The position numbers and the translations under genes are program-made. Positions 1 through 9,045 of a DNA stretch of 64,000 bases are shown here, in pieces; positions within the stretch are counted from its first letter, which is position 1; each line of letters starts with the position of its first letter. The DNA is from Bacteroidales bacterium (GTDB lineage Bacteria > Bacteroidota > Bacteroidia > Bacteroidales > FEN-979). Under the pieces are notes generated by a model that saw only the letters and a program-made list of their open reading frames with translations, did no database searches and had not been told where the DNA came from. Location: positions 8,150 to 72,149 of the forward strand of contig JALNZC010000019.1 of the NCBI GenBank assembly GCA_023229525.1. The letters are read 5' to 3'.

Positions 1-2
1 TC

Positions 3-392
3 ACCCTGATCGGGTTTATTGCCATCCACGTGTATAAAAAAGGCACCTTTGAAATCCATCCCTTCCTGGTGATTTCACTGTACACCCTGTTGCTTAACCT
101 CCTGTTTGGCGCACTCGGATTTTTAATCTCAGTGATGATGAAACGGGCACGACCTGTTACTTCATTTTGTGTCGGACTGGTTCTGGTTCTCTATTTCCTC
201 TACAGCATTTCACGAATGTCGGGAGTTGACGGGACCTTCGGCTATCTCAGCCCGTTCAAATGGGTGAACGTTGATTTACTCTCGCCAACGTACGGAGTTG
301 AAATGTGGAGGACTGCCGCCTTCATCGGGACCATTACGCTACTGATACTGTTATCCGGATTGATATACCGCCGGAAGGATATCCTGACCTGA
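3..392 (+). CDS. ABC-2 type transporter permease, C-terminal part
   Basis: The reading frame is open from the window edge, so only the C-terminal part of the protein is present. About 130 residues are visible. They contain at least three hydrophobic segments: around the stretch beginning HPFLVISLYTLLLNLLFGAL, another near FCVGLVLVLYFLYSIS, and a last one near AAFIGTITLLILLSGLIY. The end is a short basic tail (YRRKD), as is common in ABC-2 type permeases whose last helix ends on the cytoplasmic side. The role would be the membrane half of an ABC exporter; substrate and ATPase are unknown because they lie outside the window. A GTG in frame at 30 is unlikely to be the true start. A 41-codon hydrophobic frame begins 3 bases after the stop. 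Family assignment rests on topology and general resemblance only. Confidence 0.55.
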   Translation, partial: TLIGFIAIHVYKKGTFEIHPFLVISLYTLLLNLLFGALGFLISVMMKRARPVTSFCVGLVLVLYFLYSISRMSGVDGTFGYLSPFKWVNVDLLSPTYGVEMWRTAAFIGTITLLILLSGLIYRRKDILT

Positions 393-395
393 AAT

Positions 396-521
396 ATGCA
401 TTTCAGGAACACGCTTTATCTCTTCATCGTATTTATCACGAATGTTTTCAGCCGTTTCGCTTGGAAAATATCGATCTTCCCATTGCTGGTATACCTGTTT
501 TATCCTAACTTTATCGCGTGA
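396..521 (+). CDS. possible small membrane protein (41 aa)
   Basis: An ATG lies 3 bases after the permease stop and opens a 41-codon frame (begins MHFRNTLYLFIVFITNVF). It is almost entirely hydrophobic or aromatic with a few basic residues, and would make one or two membrane spans. The tight spacing suggests translation with the permease gene. It may be a true small subunit, or the truncated start of a second permease. No family is recognised and no homolog can be checked here. Confidence 0.35.
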   Translation: MHFRNTLYLFIVFITNVFSRFAWKISIFPLLVYLFYPNFIA

Positions 522-563
522 CTTCCTTCTGAAATTATTTCCTTTACCTGAAATAACCGTCGA

Positions 564-3542
564 TTGAACTTTCTGAAAATCTGTCTTCTTGTTTTAATAG
601 TTTGTTCCCATTTATTCTTCTTTGGCCAGGGGGGTGAGTTAACAGAGACTCTTTTTGTTACTCCATTTGGTGTTGAGCAAGGTCTCCGGCAGAGTATGGT
701 TAGCAGGGTCATCCAGGATAGCCACGGTCTGATCTGGATGACAACAGGAGACGGTTTGCATTATTTCGACGGGAAAAAGTTCAAAGCGTTTAGGGTACCC
801 ATCGACGGAGTATATACCCATACCGACAATCTTATGCGCGACCTCATTGAGGGCAGCCCGGGAATTCTCACCATCTCTACTTCTTCATCCCTGCTTAACT
901 TCAATACTTCAACGGGAAAATTTTCTATTGCTTTTCGCAAGGATAACAGCTATCCTGTATTATTTGATCCGTCAATAAACTACAAGCCGACTGGTTGGAT
1001 CAAGGAAATTAAATTTTGCCTGGTAGGTGATGACCGGATAATTCGCCAGAACCTCATTTTTGAAACATCACAAAAACTACCTGAAAATTTTATTCCCAAA
1101 CATGCAATCAGGAGCAAATCCGGTGAATTACTGATTTATAATGAATCTGGGATGCTCATCATTACCCATGATAAAGAAAATACAGGATCAAACTTCCGCG
1201 CGAAGTGGATGCCAATCCCTTTCTGCCAGGCCTTAGCCACAGACAGGAATGGCCGGATGTTTATACTAAAACACGGCACGATTTACGAATACTTCGGAAC
1301 AGGTGAAATGAAGATACTCTTCAATACCAGGCTTTCGGGTAATTTGAACCTTTTTATCGACAGCAAGAACAACTTCTGGATAACGAATCAATATAATCAG
1401 CTATACAGGATTTCAGATGGAGCTCTGCGGCAGATTAAGTTTCGTTACCAGGACGGAATGCATATAGACTCAATTTCTTCCGATGTACGATCGGTTTTCG
1501 AAGATAACCACAACAATATCTGGTTCGGAACCGACGGTCATGGCGTTTTGCTGTACTCTCCGGGAGCAGTACGGTTCAATCGTTCTGATATCGGCTTTAC
1601 GCGTTGCCTCACCTGGTTCAACAATGAAATCTGGGCCGGCACATATAATAACGGGCTTTGGAGGATAACACCAGATTTGTCCAGGTCCAGGCAGGTATAT
1701 CATAAAGGTTTTCGGAATGGGATATATTTTCTTGATATGACTGTCGACAGGAAAGGAAGGCTCTGGATTGCAACTACCCGTGGACTTGAAGTACTGGACC
1801 AGGCCGGCCATACCATATTCAAACAAGCGCTTTATTGCAGCAAAGCAAAACTGATTCCCGAAAATGATGATACGCTTACTTTTTTTTGCGATACACAGTT
1901 GCGTCGTTATATTTCAGGTGATGACATCTACATCCTCCAAACTATTGATTTTGTTCCTGTTTCAACATTTTTGTGCACCGGGGATGCATTTTGGATCGGT
2001 AATCAATACGGACTTTACCGGGGGATGAAAAAATCGGGATATCACAAGAACTGTATTTTTAAAGTCCAAAATCAACTGGCAAATACGGCCGTATATTCAT
2101 TGATTGTTTACGAAGGAAATATCTGGGCAGCGACTAGCAATGGCATTGAGATCTTCGGCCAGGACGGGAAGCAAAAAAAGATCCCTGTCTGTCTCAAGGA
2201 ATTGCAGAACGAGATCATTTATTCGTTGCTGCCAGATGACATGGGCCGGATTTGGTTCACATGCAATCACGGCATGGGATGTATCAACCTTAAACATCAA
2301 GGGGTTGTATATTTCAACATGCGGAACAATCTCCAGTCACTTGAATTCAATTCAAATGCTGCTTGCCGAACACCGGACGGAAAACTCTATTTCGGTGGAA
2401 TCCATGGTATTAACGGATTTGATCCCGCCTGGTTCAATCCCCGGAAAACAACTTCAAAAGTCAGGCTGATCTCTCTTATGGTTTCTGATTCGGCATATTC
2501 TGAAGGAATTCCGCCCGATAGTACATCAATAATACTGGACCGGAAAGCGCCTCATATCAGCGGCAGGGTCTTCAGCGCCGACTATACATATAGTTATGCC
2601 GGTTCACAGGTTTTTTCCTTTTTACTCGACGGATATCCGCAAAGTTGGAGCAAACCCTCTCCCGATGCTGAATTCAATTATCGTAACCTGCCTTACGGGA
2701 AATACCGGTTGCTGGTTAAATGCGCTGATCCATGGCTAAACTGGAGCAAGCCGGTTACACTGCTCGTGATCACACATAACCCGCCTGTATGGAAGACCGG
2801 ATGGTTCCTGCTGGTACTGGTTTCCATGATCACCCTCGTCACAGCATACGTGGCAAGAAAATTAAATTCGATTCGTTATAAACGACGAATCCATATACTG
2901 GAACAACAAAGTGCCATCGAAAATGAGCGACTTCGGATTTCCAAAGATATGCATGATGACCTTGGAGCAAGCCTGACACGCATCTCCATTCTGAGTGAAC
3001 TGGCCAAAAAACAACAACATGATCCTATTCAATCGCGACAGATTATTGAACAGATATCAGACATTTCCGGAAATGTCGTGGATGATATGAGTGAGATTAT
3101 CTGGGCCATGAATCCCCGCAATGATACCTTCGACAGCTTTACTTCCTATATCAGGCAATATACGCTGTCCTATCTTGAATCTGCCGGAATTGATGGTCAA
3201 TTCTTGCTGCCTGAATCGGGTTCTTCGCTGCCCATGACATCGGAGTTAAGGAGGAATCTGTTCCTGACCGTCAAAGAAGCGTTGCATAACATTGTAAAGC
3301 ATTCGGGTGCGCACAAGGTGTATATTAAGCTGCAACTCACCGCATCACACTTTCAAATCAATATAATTGATGATGGTAAGGGGTTTTCTGTTGAGGAGAC
3401 AAAAGGGTGGGGAAATGGTTTGATCAATATGCGCAAGCGGATGGAAGACCTTGGAGGCCGGTTTGATATCACATCCGGGTTTACGAAAGGAACAACCATT
3501 GAATTGTCTGTTTTTCTGCCGGATTATGAAAAGTCACATTAA
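564..3542 (+). CDS. two-component sensor: Reg_prop propeller, Y_Y_Y domain, histidine kinase
   Basis: A 992-residue membrane sensor kinase. An N-terminal signal segment (LKICLLVLIVCSHLFFFG) leads into a long periplasmic propeller with repeated Reg_prop-type motifs such as GLIWMTTGDGL and NNIWFGTDGHG. A Y_Y_Y-like domain follows at about 670-740 and one transmembrane helix at about 746-766. The kinase core is of the NarX/LuxR-partner type (HisKA_3): phospho-acceptor His797 in MHDDLGASLTRIS, N-box Asn909, and nucleotide-binding DDGKGF near 936. The start is TTG at 564, because the frame is closed by a stop at 549 and no ATG lies before the signal segment. The response regulator follows 68 bases later and is the obvious partner. 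Such propeller sensors in Bacteroidota usually sense periplasmic sugars or other ligands; the ligand here is unknown. All catalytic motifs look intact. Confidence 0.9.
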   Translation: MNFLKICLLVLIVCSHLFFFGQGGELTETLFVTPFGVEQGLRQSMVSRVIQDSHGLIWMTTGDGLHYFDGKKFKAFRVPIDGVYTHTDNLMRDLIEGSPGILTISTSSSLLNFNTSTGKFSIAFRKDNSYPVLFDPSINYKPTGWIKEIKFCLVGDDRIIRQNLIFETSQKLPENFIPKHAIRSKSGELLIYNESGMLIITHDKENTGSNFRAKWMPIPFCQALATDRNGRMFILKHGTIYEYFGTGEMKILFNTRLSGNLNLFIDSKNNFWITNQYNQLYRISDGALRQIKFRYQDGMHIDSISSDVRSVFEDNHNNIWFGTDGHGVLLYSPGAVRFNRSDIGFTRCLTWFNNEIWAGTYNNGLWRITPDLSRSRQVYHKGFRNGIYFLDMTVDRKGRLWIATTRGLEVLDQAGHTIFKQALYCSKAKLIPENDDTLTFFCDTQLRRYISGDDIYILQTIDFVPVSTFLCTGDAFWIGNQYGLYRGMKKSGYHKNCIFKVQNQLANTAVYSLIVYEGNIWAATSNGIEIFGQDGKQKKIPVCLKELQNEIIYSLLPDDMGRIWFTCNHGMGCINLKHQGVVYFNMRNNLQSLEFNSNAACRTPDGKLYFGGIHGINGFDPAWFNPRKTTSKVRLISLMVSDSAYSEGIPPDSTSIILDRKAPHISGRVFSADYTYSYAGSQVFSFLLDGYPQSWSKPSPDAEFNYRNLPYGKYRLLVKCADPWLNWSKPVTLLVITHNPPVWKTGWFLLVLVSMITLVTAYVARKLNSIRYKRRIHILEQQSAIENERLRISKDMHDDLGASLTRISILSELAKKQQHDPIQSRQIIEQISDISGNVVDDMSEIIWAMNPRNDTFDSFTSYIRQYTLSYLESAGIDGQFLLPESGSSLPMTSELRRNLFLTVKEALHNIVKHSGAHKVYIKLQLTASHFQINIIDDGKGFSVEETKGWGNGLINMRKRMEDLGGRFDITSGFTKGTTIELSVFLPDYEKSH

Positions 3543-3571
3543 ATGGTGATGCATCTTCTGTTTTCAGATAA

Positions 3572-3579
3572 TACATTTG
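3572..3579 (+). promoter_or_regulatory. candidate -7 promoter element (TACATTTG)
   Basis: TACATTTG fits the Bacteroidota -7 consensus TAnnTTTG and lies 31 bases before the response regulator ATG. No good TTTG -33 element is present at the expected spacing, so this is weak. The regulator may simply be co-transcribed with the sensor. Confidence 0.3.
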
Positions 3580-3610
3580 TATTCCGGGATTTATTAAACC
3601 ATGACGAGCC

Positions 3611-4243
3611 ATGTCTGAAGAAATTGAAGTAATGATTGTGGAGGATGACCAAGCCGTACGTGAAGGGTTAAAATTTCTGATCAACGGCTCGACGGGGTAC
3701 CGGTGTGTCGCAGCCTGTTCAACGGCAGAAGAGGCTCTCCGCGAAATTATCCATCATCAACCTCAGGTGGTACTAATGGATATCCATCTGCCCGGTATGA
3801 ATGGAATTGAATGCGTGGTCGGTATCAGGAATATGTTCCCGGAAATTCAAATCATGATGCTCACGGTTTTTAATAATGCTGAGGAGATATTCAAATCACT
3901 GGCAGCCGGCGCTACCGGTTATATGCTTAAAAAGACCCCTCCTGCCAAGCTTCTCGAAGCAATCAGTGAACTGGTTCAGGGGGGATCGCCCATGAGCGGT
4001 GAAATTGCCAGGAAAGTAGTTCAGACTTTTGCCAAACCGTCCCATCACTCTTTCCCAGGATCAGGCCTCACTGCAAGGGAAGAAGAAATACTCGCCTACC
4101 TGTCAAAGGGATACCTCTACAAAGAGATCGCGGCTTCGTTATTTATCAGTATCGAGACCGTACGTACCCATATCCGGAAGATTTACCAGAAACTCCAGGT
4201 AAACACCCGCACAGAGGCTTTGCTCGTGTACATGAAGCATTGA
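3611..4243 (+). CDS. LuxR/NarL-family response regulator
   Basis: A 210-residue regulator with an N-terminal receiver domain (about 5-120) and a C-terminal LuxR-type helix-turn-helix (about 152-208). The receiver has the acidic pocket in MIVEDD (Asp12, Asp13), phospho-acceptor Asp57 in VVLMDIHLPG, the threonine of MLTVFN and the lysine of YMLKK. The output domain shows LTAREEEILAYLSKGY and SIETVRTHIRKIYQKL, typical of NarL/FixJ DNA-binding domains. It is transcribed in the same direction as the sensor kinase just upstream and is its likely target, acting as a DNA-binding transcription factor after phosphorylation. Length and key residues are normal. Its target genes are not evident from the sequence; the PQQ-like propeller gene downstream is one candidate. 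Confidence 0.92.
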   Translation: MSEEIEVMIVEDDQAVREGLKFLINGSTGYRCVAACSTAEEALREIIHHQPQVVLMDIHLPGMNGIECVVGIRNMFPEIQIMMLTVFNNAEEIFKSLAAGATGYMLKKTPPAKLLEAISELVQGGSPMSGEIARKVVQTFAKPSHHSFPGSGLTAREEEILAYLSKGYLYKEIAASLFISIETVRTHIRKIYQKLQVNTRTEALLVYMKH

Positions 4244-4351
4244 ATTTCCCGCTTCCTTAATTTTTCGATCCCCTTGCAAAATCACATGAAATGGTGATTG
4301 CCGGTTATGAATTTGAACCTCACCTTTGCCCGTTATTCAATAAACCTGTTT

Positions 4352-4423
4352 ATGAAAAAAACACCCCTTTTTCTGCTTGCAATTTCGTATTCAATCTGTC
4401 AAATTTCCGAAGGAAGATTTTAG
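4352..4423 (+). other. orphan signal-peptide-like reading frame (23 aa)
   Basis: ATG followed by a lysine pair, a hydrophobic core (KKTPLFLLAISYSIC) and an early TAG. It looks like the leader of an exported protein with nothing behind it, so it may be the 5' stump of a lost gene. Chance cannot be excluded at this length. Confidence 0.2.
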
Positions 4424-4508
4424 GTTGTTAATTTCACGAACCAAAACATCGGTTTTCCTGGAAAGTTTTTGAAGAATAATTTATCAATTCATTAATAAAA
4501 TCAAACCT

Positions 4509-6464
4509 ATGAAAACTCAATTGATCAGACGTCACCTGGTTCTTGCAACAATGTTCATGTTATTGTTCATGTTATTGATCCCTGCATTAGATTTAATTGC
4601 CGGCGGACCTGCTTTCCGTGAACTTCAGAGCATCAAGCTTCCATTTACCCCTTCAACACACTGTTATACCCATACCAGCGATTTTAATTTTTTTCTTTGT
4701 TCCACTAAGTCGGATATGCTGATGTTCGATGGTATTACCGGAAAAATCCTGTGGCAAAAGAATTTTGAAAAGGATTTTAACAATAAAAAATTTTCGAACC
4801 AATTCTGGAACAAGTATGCCAATGTAATACTTGTGTACGATGAAGACACAAAAAAAGGAATTGCAACGAAATACTTCATTGATGGTAAAACCGGAAAGTT
4901 GCTTTGGAGCAGCGACAAATATGTATCTGATTTCGGAAACTATGAGCTCTCCTCCGGTTTCAGCAACTATTATGATCCGGGAACCAATGGGGTATTATTG
5001 CCTGCAAAGGAAAGTGTTGATTTGGTGGAAGTGAATACGGGGAAAACACTTTGGTCAAAACCAATAACACTCACAGGCAAGGCGAAGGACTTTGACTGCT
5101 TTATCATGACTTACTATGACCTCGTCAAGATTATTTCAGGAAAGGGCAATGAAACATTCCTTACCGTTACCGACGGAAAAGAGGTTACCGATATTGACCC
5201 GTATTTTAATAAAAAGAAATACCTGGGTAGCCGCCAACATTCCCTGATCATCGACATTCCCGATAAGAATATGTATATCCTGATGTTGGGAGAAACCAAT
5301 GAAGCATTCAGGTTTCTTGCCGGGATAGATATTCCAAAAAGGAAAATGACGTTTAAAGGGTATAATTCCAAAACAGATCAGGAGTTGTGGAGTAAAGTTT
5401 ATACCATAACCTACGCCATGGATTGGGTAACCAACCGCGATCAGTTCATCAGATTGCTTTATGACGACGGTAAGTTATTTGTTGAACATAACCCGGATAA
5501 TAAAGCGAATACAGGACTTACCGTGTTAAATCCTGAGAATGGAGATCTGATGTGGGAAGGTTTTTTTACCTCCAGTGAAATAAAAACGTCCGGGCTCAGT
5601 AAGTGTTTGCTTACACCATTCCCTGCTCCTGATCCGGTAACCCTGAATGGGAAAACGTACGTGGTAAACAAAGTGAAAAATATCGTTACATGTTACGATG
5701 CCAATTCCGGAGCAAAGAATTGGGATTCGGAAAAATTCCCGGATGCACAGAAAATCCCTTCGTTTTTCGTATCCGATGGGTTGGTCATCATGGGTTATGG
5801 CGGTGATGAACTCAAATGTGCCACCATTGTCCAGACCAACGGTCCTTCGATAAACAGGTATGAGTACAATAATAAGGACAAGTATGGTATTATCGCTTAT
5901 GATGCCGCCACAGGAAAGGAAGTTTGGAGTAACGAAACCATCGAAAAAAAGGCCAGGGACAAGTTTGATTTTATTGCAGGTCTAAAAATGATTGATGGGA
6001 AATTATTCTGCGCAACGGATAAAAATTTCTTCATTTTAGATCCTAAATCGGGCAATGTTTTGAACAGTATTCCTGTAGCCAAAGAGAAATTGGGCGATGC
6101 CTGGAAAATGTATTACTTTGAAAAAGAGAAAAAAATTATTCTGAATTGTGAAAAAGGTATCGTGAAAATAAATCCTGAAACCATAAAAATTGAAGGAATC
6201 GTAAAAACTCCAACGGTGCCTTTTTACCAGGCCTCCAAGTTTATGAATGCTGACGACACCTACCAGGATTATGCAATCTTTACCAGTGGTGATGCGGTAA
6301 AAATGAAATTCAAGGAGTTTGCTTCTGTCGACCTCGACAATATGCGTATTCGCGGAGTTGAAGATGGAGATTTGCTGTTTTATAACATATCCCATTTCAG
6401 CGATGGCGGTGAAATGTTTTACAAGGTGGACGGAGAGGTGATCAAACTCTATTCGGTCAAATAA
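4509..6464 (+). CDS. exported PQQ-like beta-propeller protein
   Basis: A 651-residue protein with a signal peptide (MFMLLFMLLIPALDLIAGG) and repeated PQQ-like propeller blades. At least seven blades carry the consensus of a short turn followed by a tryptophan: ITGKILWQ, KTGKLLWS, NTGKTLWS, KTDQELWS, ENGDLMWE, NSGAKNWD and ATGKEVWS. The catalytic pattern of a quinoprotein dehydrogenase is not evident, and no cytochrome motif is present, so a binding or structural role in the periplasm is more likely than an enzyme. No T9SS sorting domain or lipobox was seen. It stands alone, 265 bases after the response regulator, and may be under its control. Function unknown. Confidence 0.75.
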   Translation: MKTQLIRRHLVLATMFMLLFMLLIPALDLIAGGPAFRELQSIKLPFTPSTHCYTHTSDFNFFLCSTKSDMLMFDGITGKILWQKNFEKDFNNKKFSNQFWNKYANVILVYDEDTKKGIATKYFIDGKTGKLLWSSDKYVSDFGNYELSSGFSNYYDPGTNGVLLPAKESVDLVEVNTGKTLWSKPITLTGKAKDFDCFIMTYYDLVKIISGKGNETFLTVTDGKEVTDIDPYFNKKKYLGSRQHSLIIDIPDKNMYILMLGETNEAFRFLAGIDIPKRKMTFKGYNSKTDQELWSKVYTITYAMDWVTNRDQFIRLLYDDGKLFVEHNPDNKANTGLTVLNPENGDLMWEGFFTSSEIKTSGLSKCLLTPFPAPDPVTLNGKTYVVNKVKNIVTCYDANSGAKNWDSEKFPDAQKIPSFFVSDGLVIMGYGGDELKCATIVQTNGPSINRYEYNNKDKYGIIAYDAATGKEVWSNETIEKKARDKFDFIAGLKMIDGKLFCATDKNFFILDPKSGNVLNSIPVAKEKLGDAWKMYYFEKEKKIILNCEKGIVKINPETIKIEGIVKTPTVPFYQASKFMNADDTYQDYAIFTSGDAVKMKFKEFASVDLDNMRIRGVEDGDLLFYNISHFSDGGEMFYKVDGEVIKLYSVK

Positions 6465-6563
6465 AAATGCCAATTCTTTAAATTCATGATGAAACTGGCA
6501 GATCCGTTTTGAATACAACTTTGACATATATTGAATAATTCCTCCTTGTTCTGTTGTTGAAGA

Positions 6564-6589
6564 GAGTCGTAACATTAACGTTACGACTC
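6564..6589. repeat. perfect 10-bp inverted repeat, 6-base loop
   Basis: GAGTCGTAAC, then ATTAAC, then GTTACGACTC. The stem is perfect. It lies 100 bases after the PQQ-like gene and has no T-run after it, so it is not a standard intrinsic terminator. It could be a transcript-end hairpin or a regulator-binding palindrome. Confidence 0.6.
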
Positions 6590-6913
6590 AAACTTCCTGT
6601 GACTTCCATCGTAAAAAACAGCAGAGAGATAAACCACATTTAACAAGGTTTTATTGCATTTTCATCTTTAGGGTGGTAAAATATCTCTGGGTATTTACCA
6701 AATTATTTACGTAACTTCGCCCGGTCATTTTATTGGAAGAACCTTGGCTCTTTAATGTTTTTTCTAATGACCGATTCCAAAAACAAGCTATTTACATTCA
6801 TTACAAGTCCGCATTTCGTTAACATTGAGGTGTCTGATCTTCTTGATGATTTCAATAACCTGACGGGACCAGGGTTTCAATCAAAATACCTATTCATCTA
6901 AAGTACAATCTAT
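6590..6913. other. non-coding stretch with one short open frame
   Basis: AT-rich sequence with no convincing gene. A 44-codon ATG frame at 6767-6901 (begins MTDSKNKLFTFITS) is unrecognised and not supported by anything else. The next gene starts 12 bases after it. Confidence 0.4.
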
Positions 6914-9045
6914 ATGGCGGATGACAAATTTTCTGTGACAATTATTGAAGGCGACAGTAAGCACCGGTTTCTTCTCAAATCTCAACTTCACGCTGCTGCG
7001 GGAATCAAGGCACTTGCATCATTAAGATCAACAGAAGAAGCATTTCTGAAGATCTCGCGGCACGTTCTTATTGTCATCACTCAGTTACTGCTTATACTTG
7101 TTTTTACAACCCATTCCATTGCACAGGAAACTATCTCCTACCTGAAAATGAATCCTGATGACCTGAAAATGATGCGTTGTCCAACAGATACGGCGGCTTC
7201 AGCCATGATACTCAATGATATCGGGTCAACAAAATTTGAATATGATCCGGAGAATGGTTTTTTTATGTTGTTTGAAAGACTGGTGCGAATTAAGATTTTT
7301 AAAAAAGAAGGGTACAGTTATGCAGACTGGTCCATTCCGCTTTACCAAAATCCAAACAATAAAGAGAAAATTCAATTTTCAAGGCAAAGACCTATAATCT
7401 GGAGAATGACAAAGTAGTGGAGGTTAAAGTAAAGGATGAATCTGTATTTTGGGAGGAGGAAGACAGTTATAAGCGGAATTACCGGTTTACCTTCCCGGCA
7501 GTAAAAGAGGGATCTGTTATTGAACTCAAATACATAATCAAGTCAGAGTTTTTTCGTTATCTACGCGATTGGACGTTCCAGAAATCCATTCCGGTCCGGT
7601 GGAGCGAATACAAAGTGATGATCCCTGAATTTTATCAGTATAATACTCAGTTTTATGGCACGGTTCCCTTCTTCATCAATAAAGCTTCCACAAGTTCCAG
7701 TTCCATTACCGACAGGCAGGGCAATTATTCGTCATTATATTATGACGACAATGTTCTTCACCTTGCCGCAAGGGATGTACCTGCCATCGTGGAGGAACCT
7801 TATGTCAATTCGATAGAAAATTATACAAGCAAGGCCAAATTCACCCTTCGCTCCTATAAATTTCCCCATCAGGAAATGGTTCCGGTGAACACTACCTGGG
7901 CCCAGGTTGGGGCTGATATGCTGAAAGATGATGACTTTGGCATCCAGTTAAAAAAAGGAGGGGCTACTGATGATCTTGCCGCAGTCATCAATACCGCAAC
8001 CCAAGCGCCTTTTGAGAAAATGCTGATGGGATTCGACCGGATAAGGAATTCTTTGAAATGGAATGGTAATTATTCGAAATATACTTCTAATAAACTGACG
8101 AAAACCTGGGTTGATAAGACAGGTAATTCAGCTGATATCAATCTGCTGCTGATCACCTTGATGCGTGAACTTGGATTGACGGCTAATCCTGTATTGCTCA
8201 GCACACGGGATCATGGTATATTATCGGAATACAGTACCTCCCTGGCTGCGATGAATCATGTCATCTGCTCTGTGACCATTGATAATAAAGAATACCTTCT
8301 GGATGCCACACAACGCTGGCTTCCTTACAATATGCTGCCATTTCAGTGTCTCAACGGTATAGGATTGGTGGTCATGCCGGAAAATGTCCGGTGGGTTGAT
8401 CTGCTGACGAATGAGAAGAACAATGTCTTCTACCAGGCAAATCTGAAAATTGATACAACGGGTGAGATCTCCGGTACAATGCAGTTTTCTGCCTTGGGAT
8501 ATCCGGCCCGCAATATACGCGCAGCATGCAGTGGGGCAGGAAAGGAAGAGTATATCGGAAACCTTAAAAAAAATCTGAAAAGCTGGGAAGTGGAAGATAT
8601 CATGTTTGAGAACCTTGACAGTTTAAACAAACCACTTTTAACTGGATATAAAATAAAGAGCACAGATATCTCACAGGTGGCGGGGAATCTGATATATATG
8701 AATATCCTTGCAAATCTAAACCAGTTCGACTACTCCTTTCCACAAGAGAAACGGTTCCTGCCGATCGATTTTGGTTGCCCCTTCAAAGAATCCTATATTT
8801 TCACATTCGAAATCCCCGGGGGATATACCGTTGAATCCTATCCTCAGAATGTCCGCCTGGCTCTTCCCGATCAGGGCGGTTCGTACAAATTAATGACCAC
8901 AGTTGAAGGAGGGAAGATCATTGTCAACGTCCAGATATCAATCACGAAAGCCAATTTTTATGTGGGAGAATATCTTCCCCTTCGTGAGTTCTTCGCGCAG
9001 GTAATTGCAAAACAGTCCCAACAAATTGTTTTCAAAAAAATATGA
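6914..9045 (+). pseudogene. DUF3857/transglutaminase-like protein, frameshifted and fused to a receiver-domain stub
   Basis: Two frames, 6914-7417 and 7417-9045, belong to one DUF3857-type protein. The first carries a signal peptide (HVLIVITQLLLILVFTTHSI) and the domain start, then ends in an out-of-frame tail. Shifting by one base near 7378-7384 continues the domain cleanly (KAKTYNLENDKVVEVKVK). A missing A in the TCAAGG tract would explain the break. In front of the signal peptide, residues 1-48 resemble the first half of a response regulator receiver domain (VTIIEGDSKH, then LRSTEEAFLKI), with no start codon between the two parts, so the leader is fused. The transglutaminase-like core has Ser in place of the usual nucleophile Cys (GNSADINLLL, about codon 236 of the second frame), so it should be catalytically dead. 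The stop overlaps the next start (ATGA). It may be a decayed gene, or an assembly error in an otherwise working one. Confidence 0.75.
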
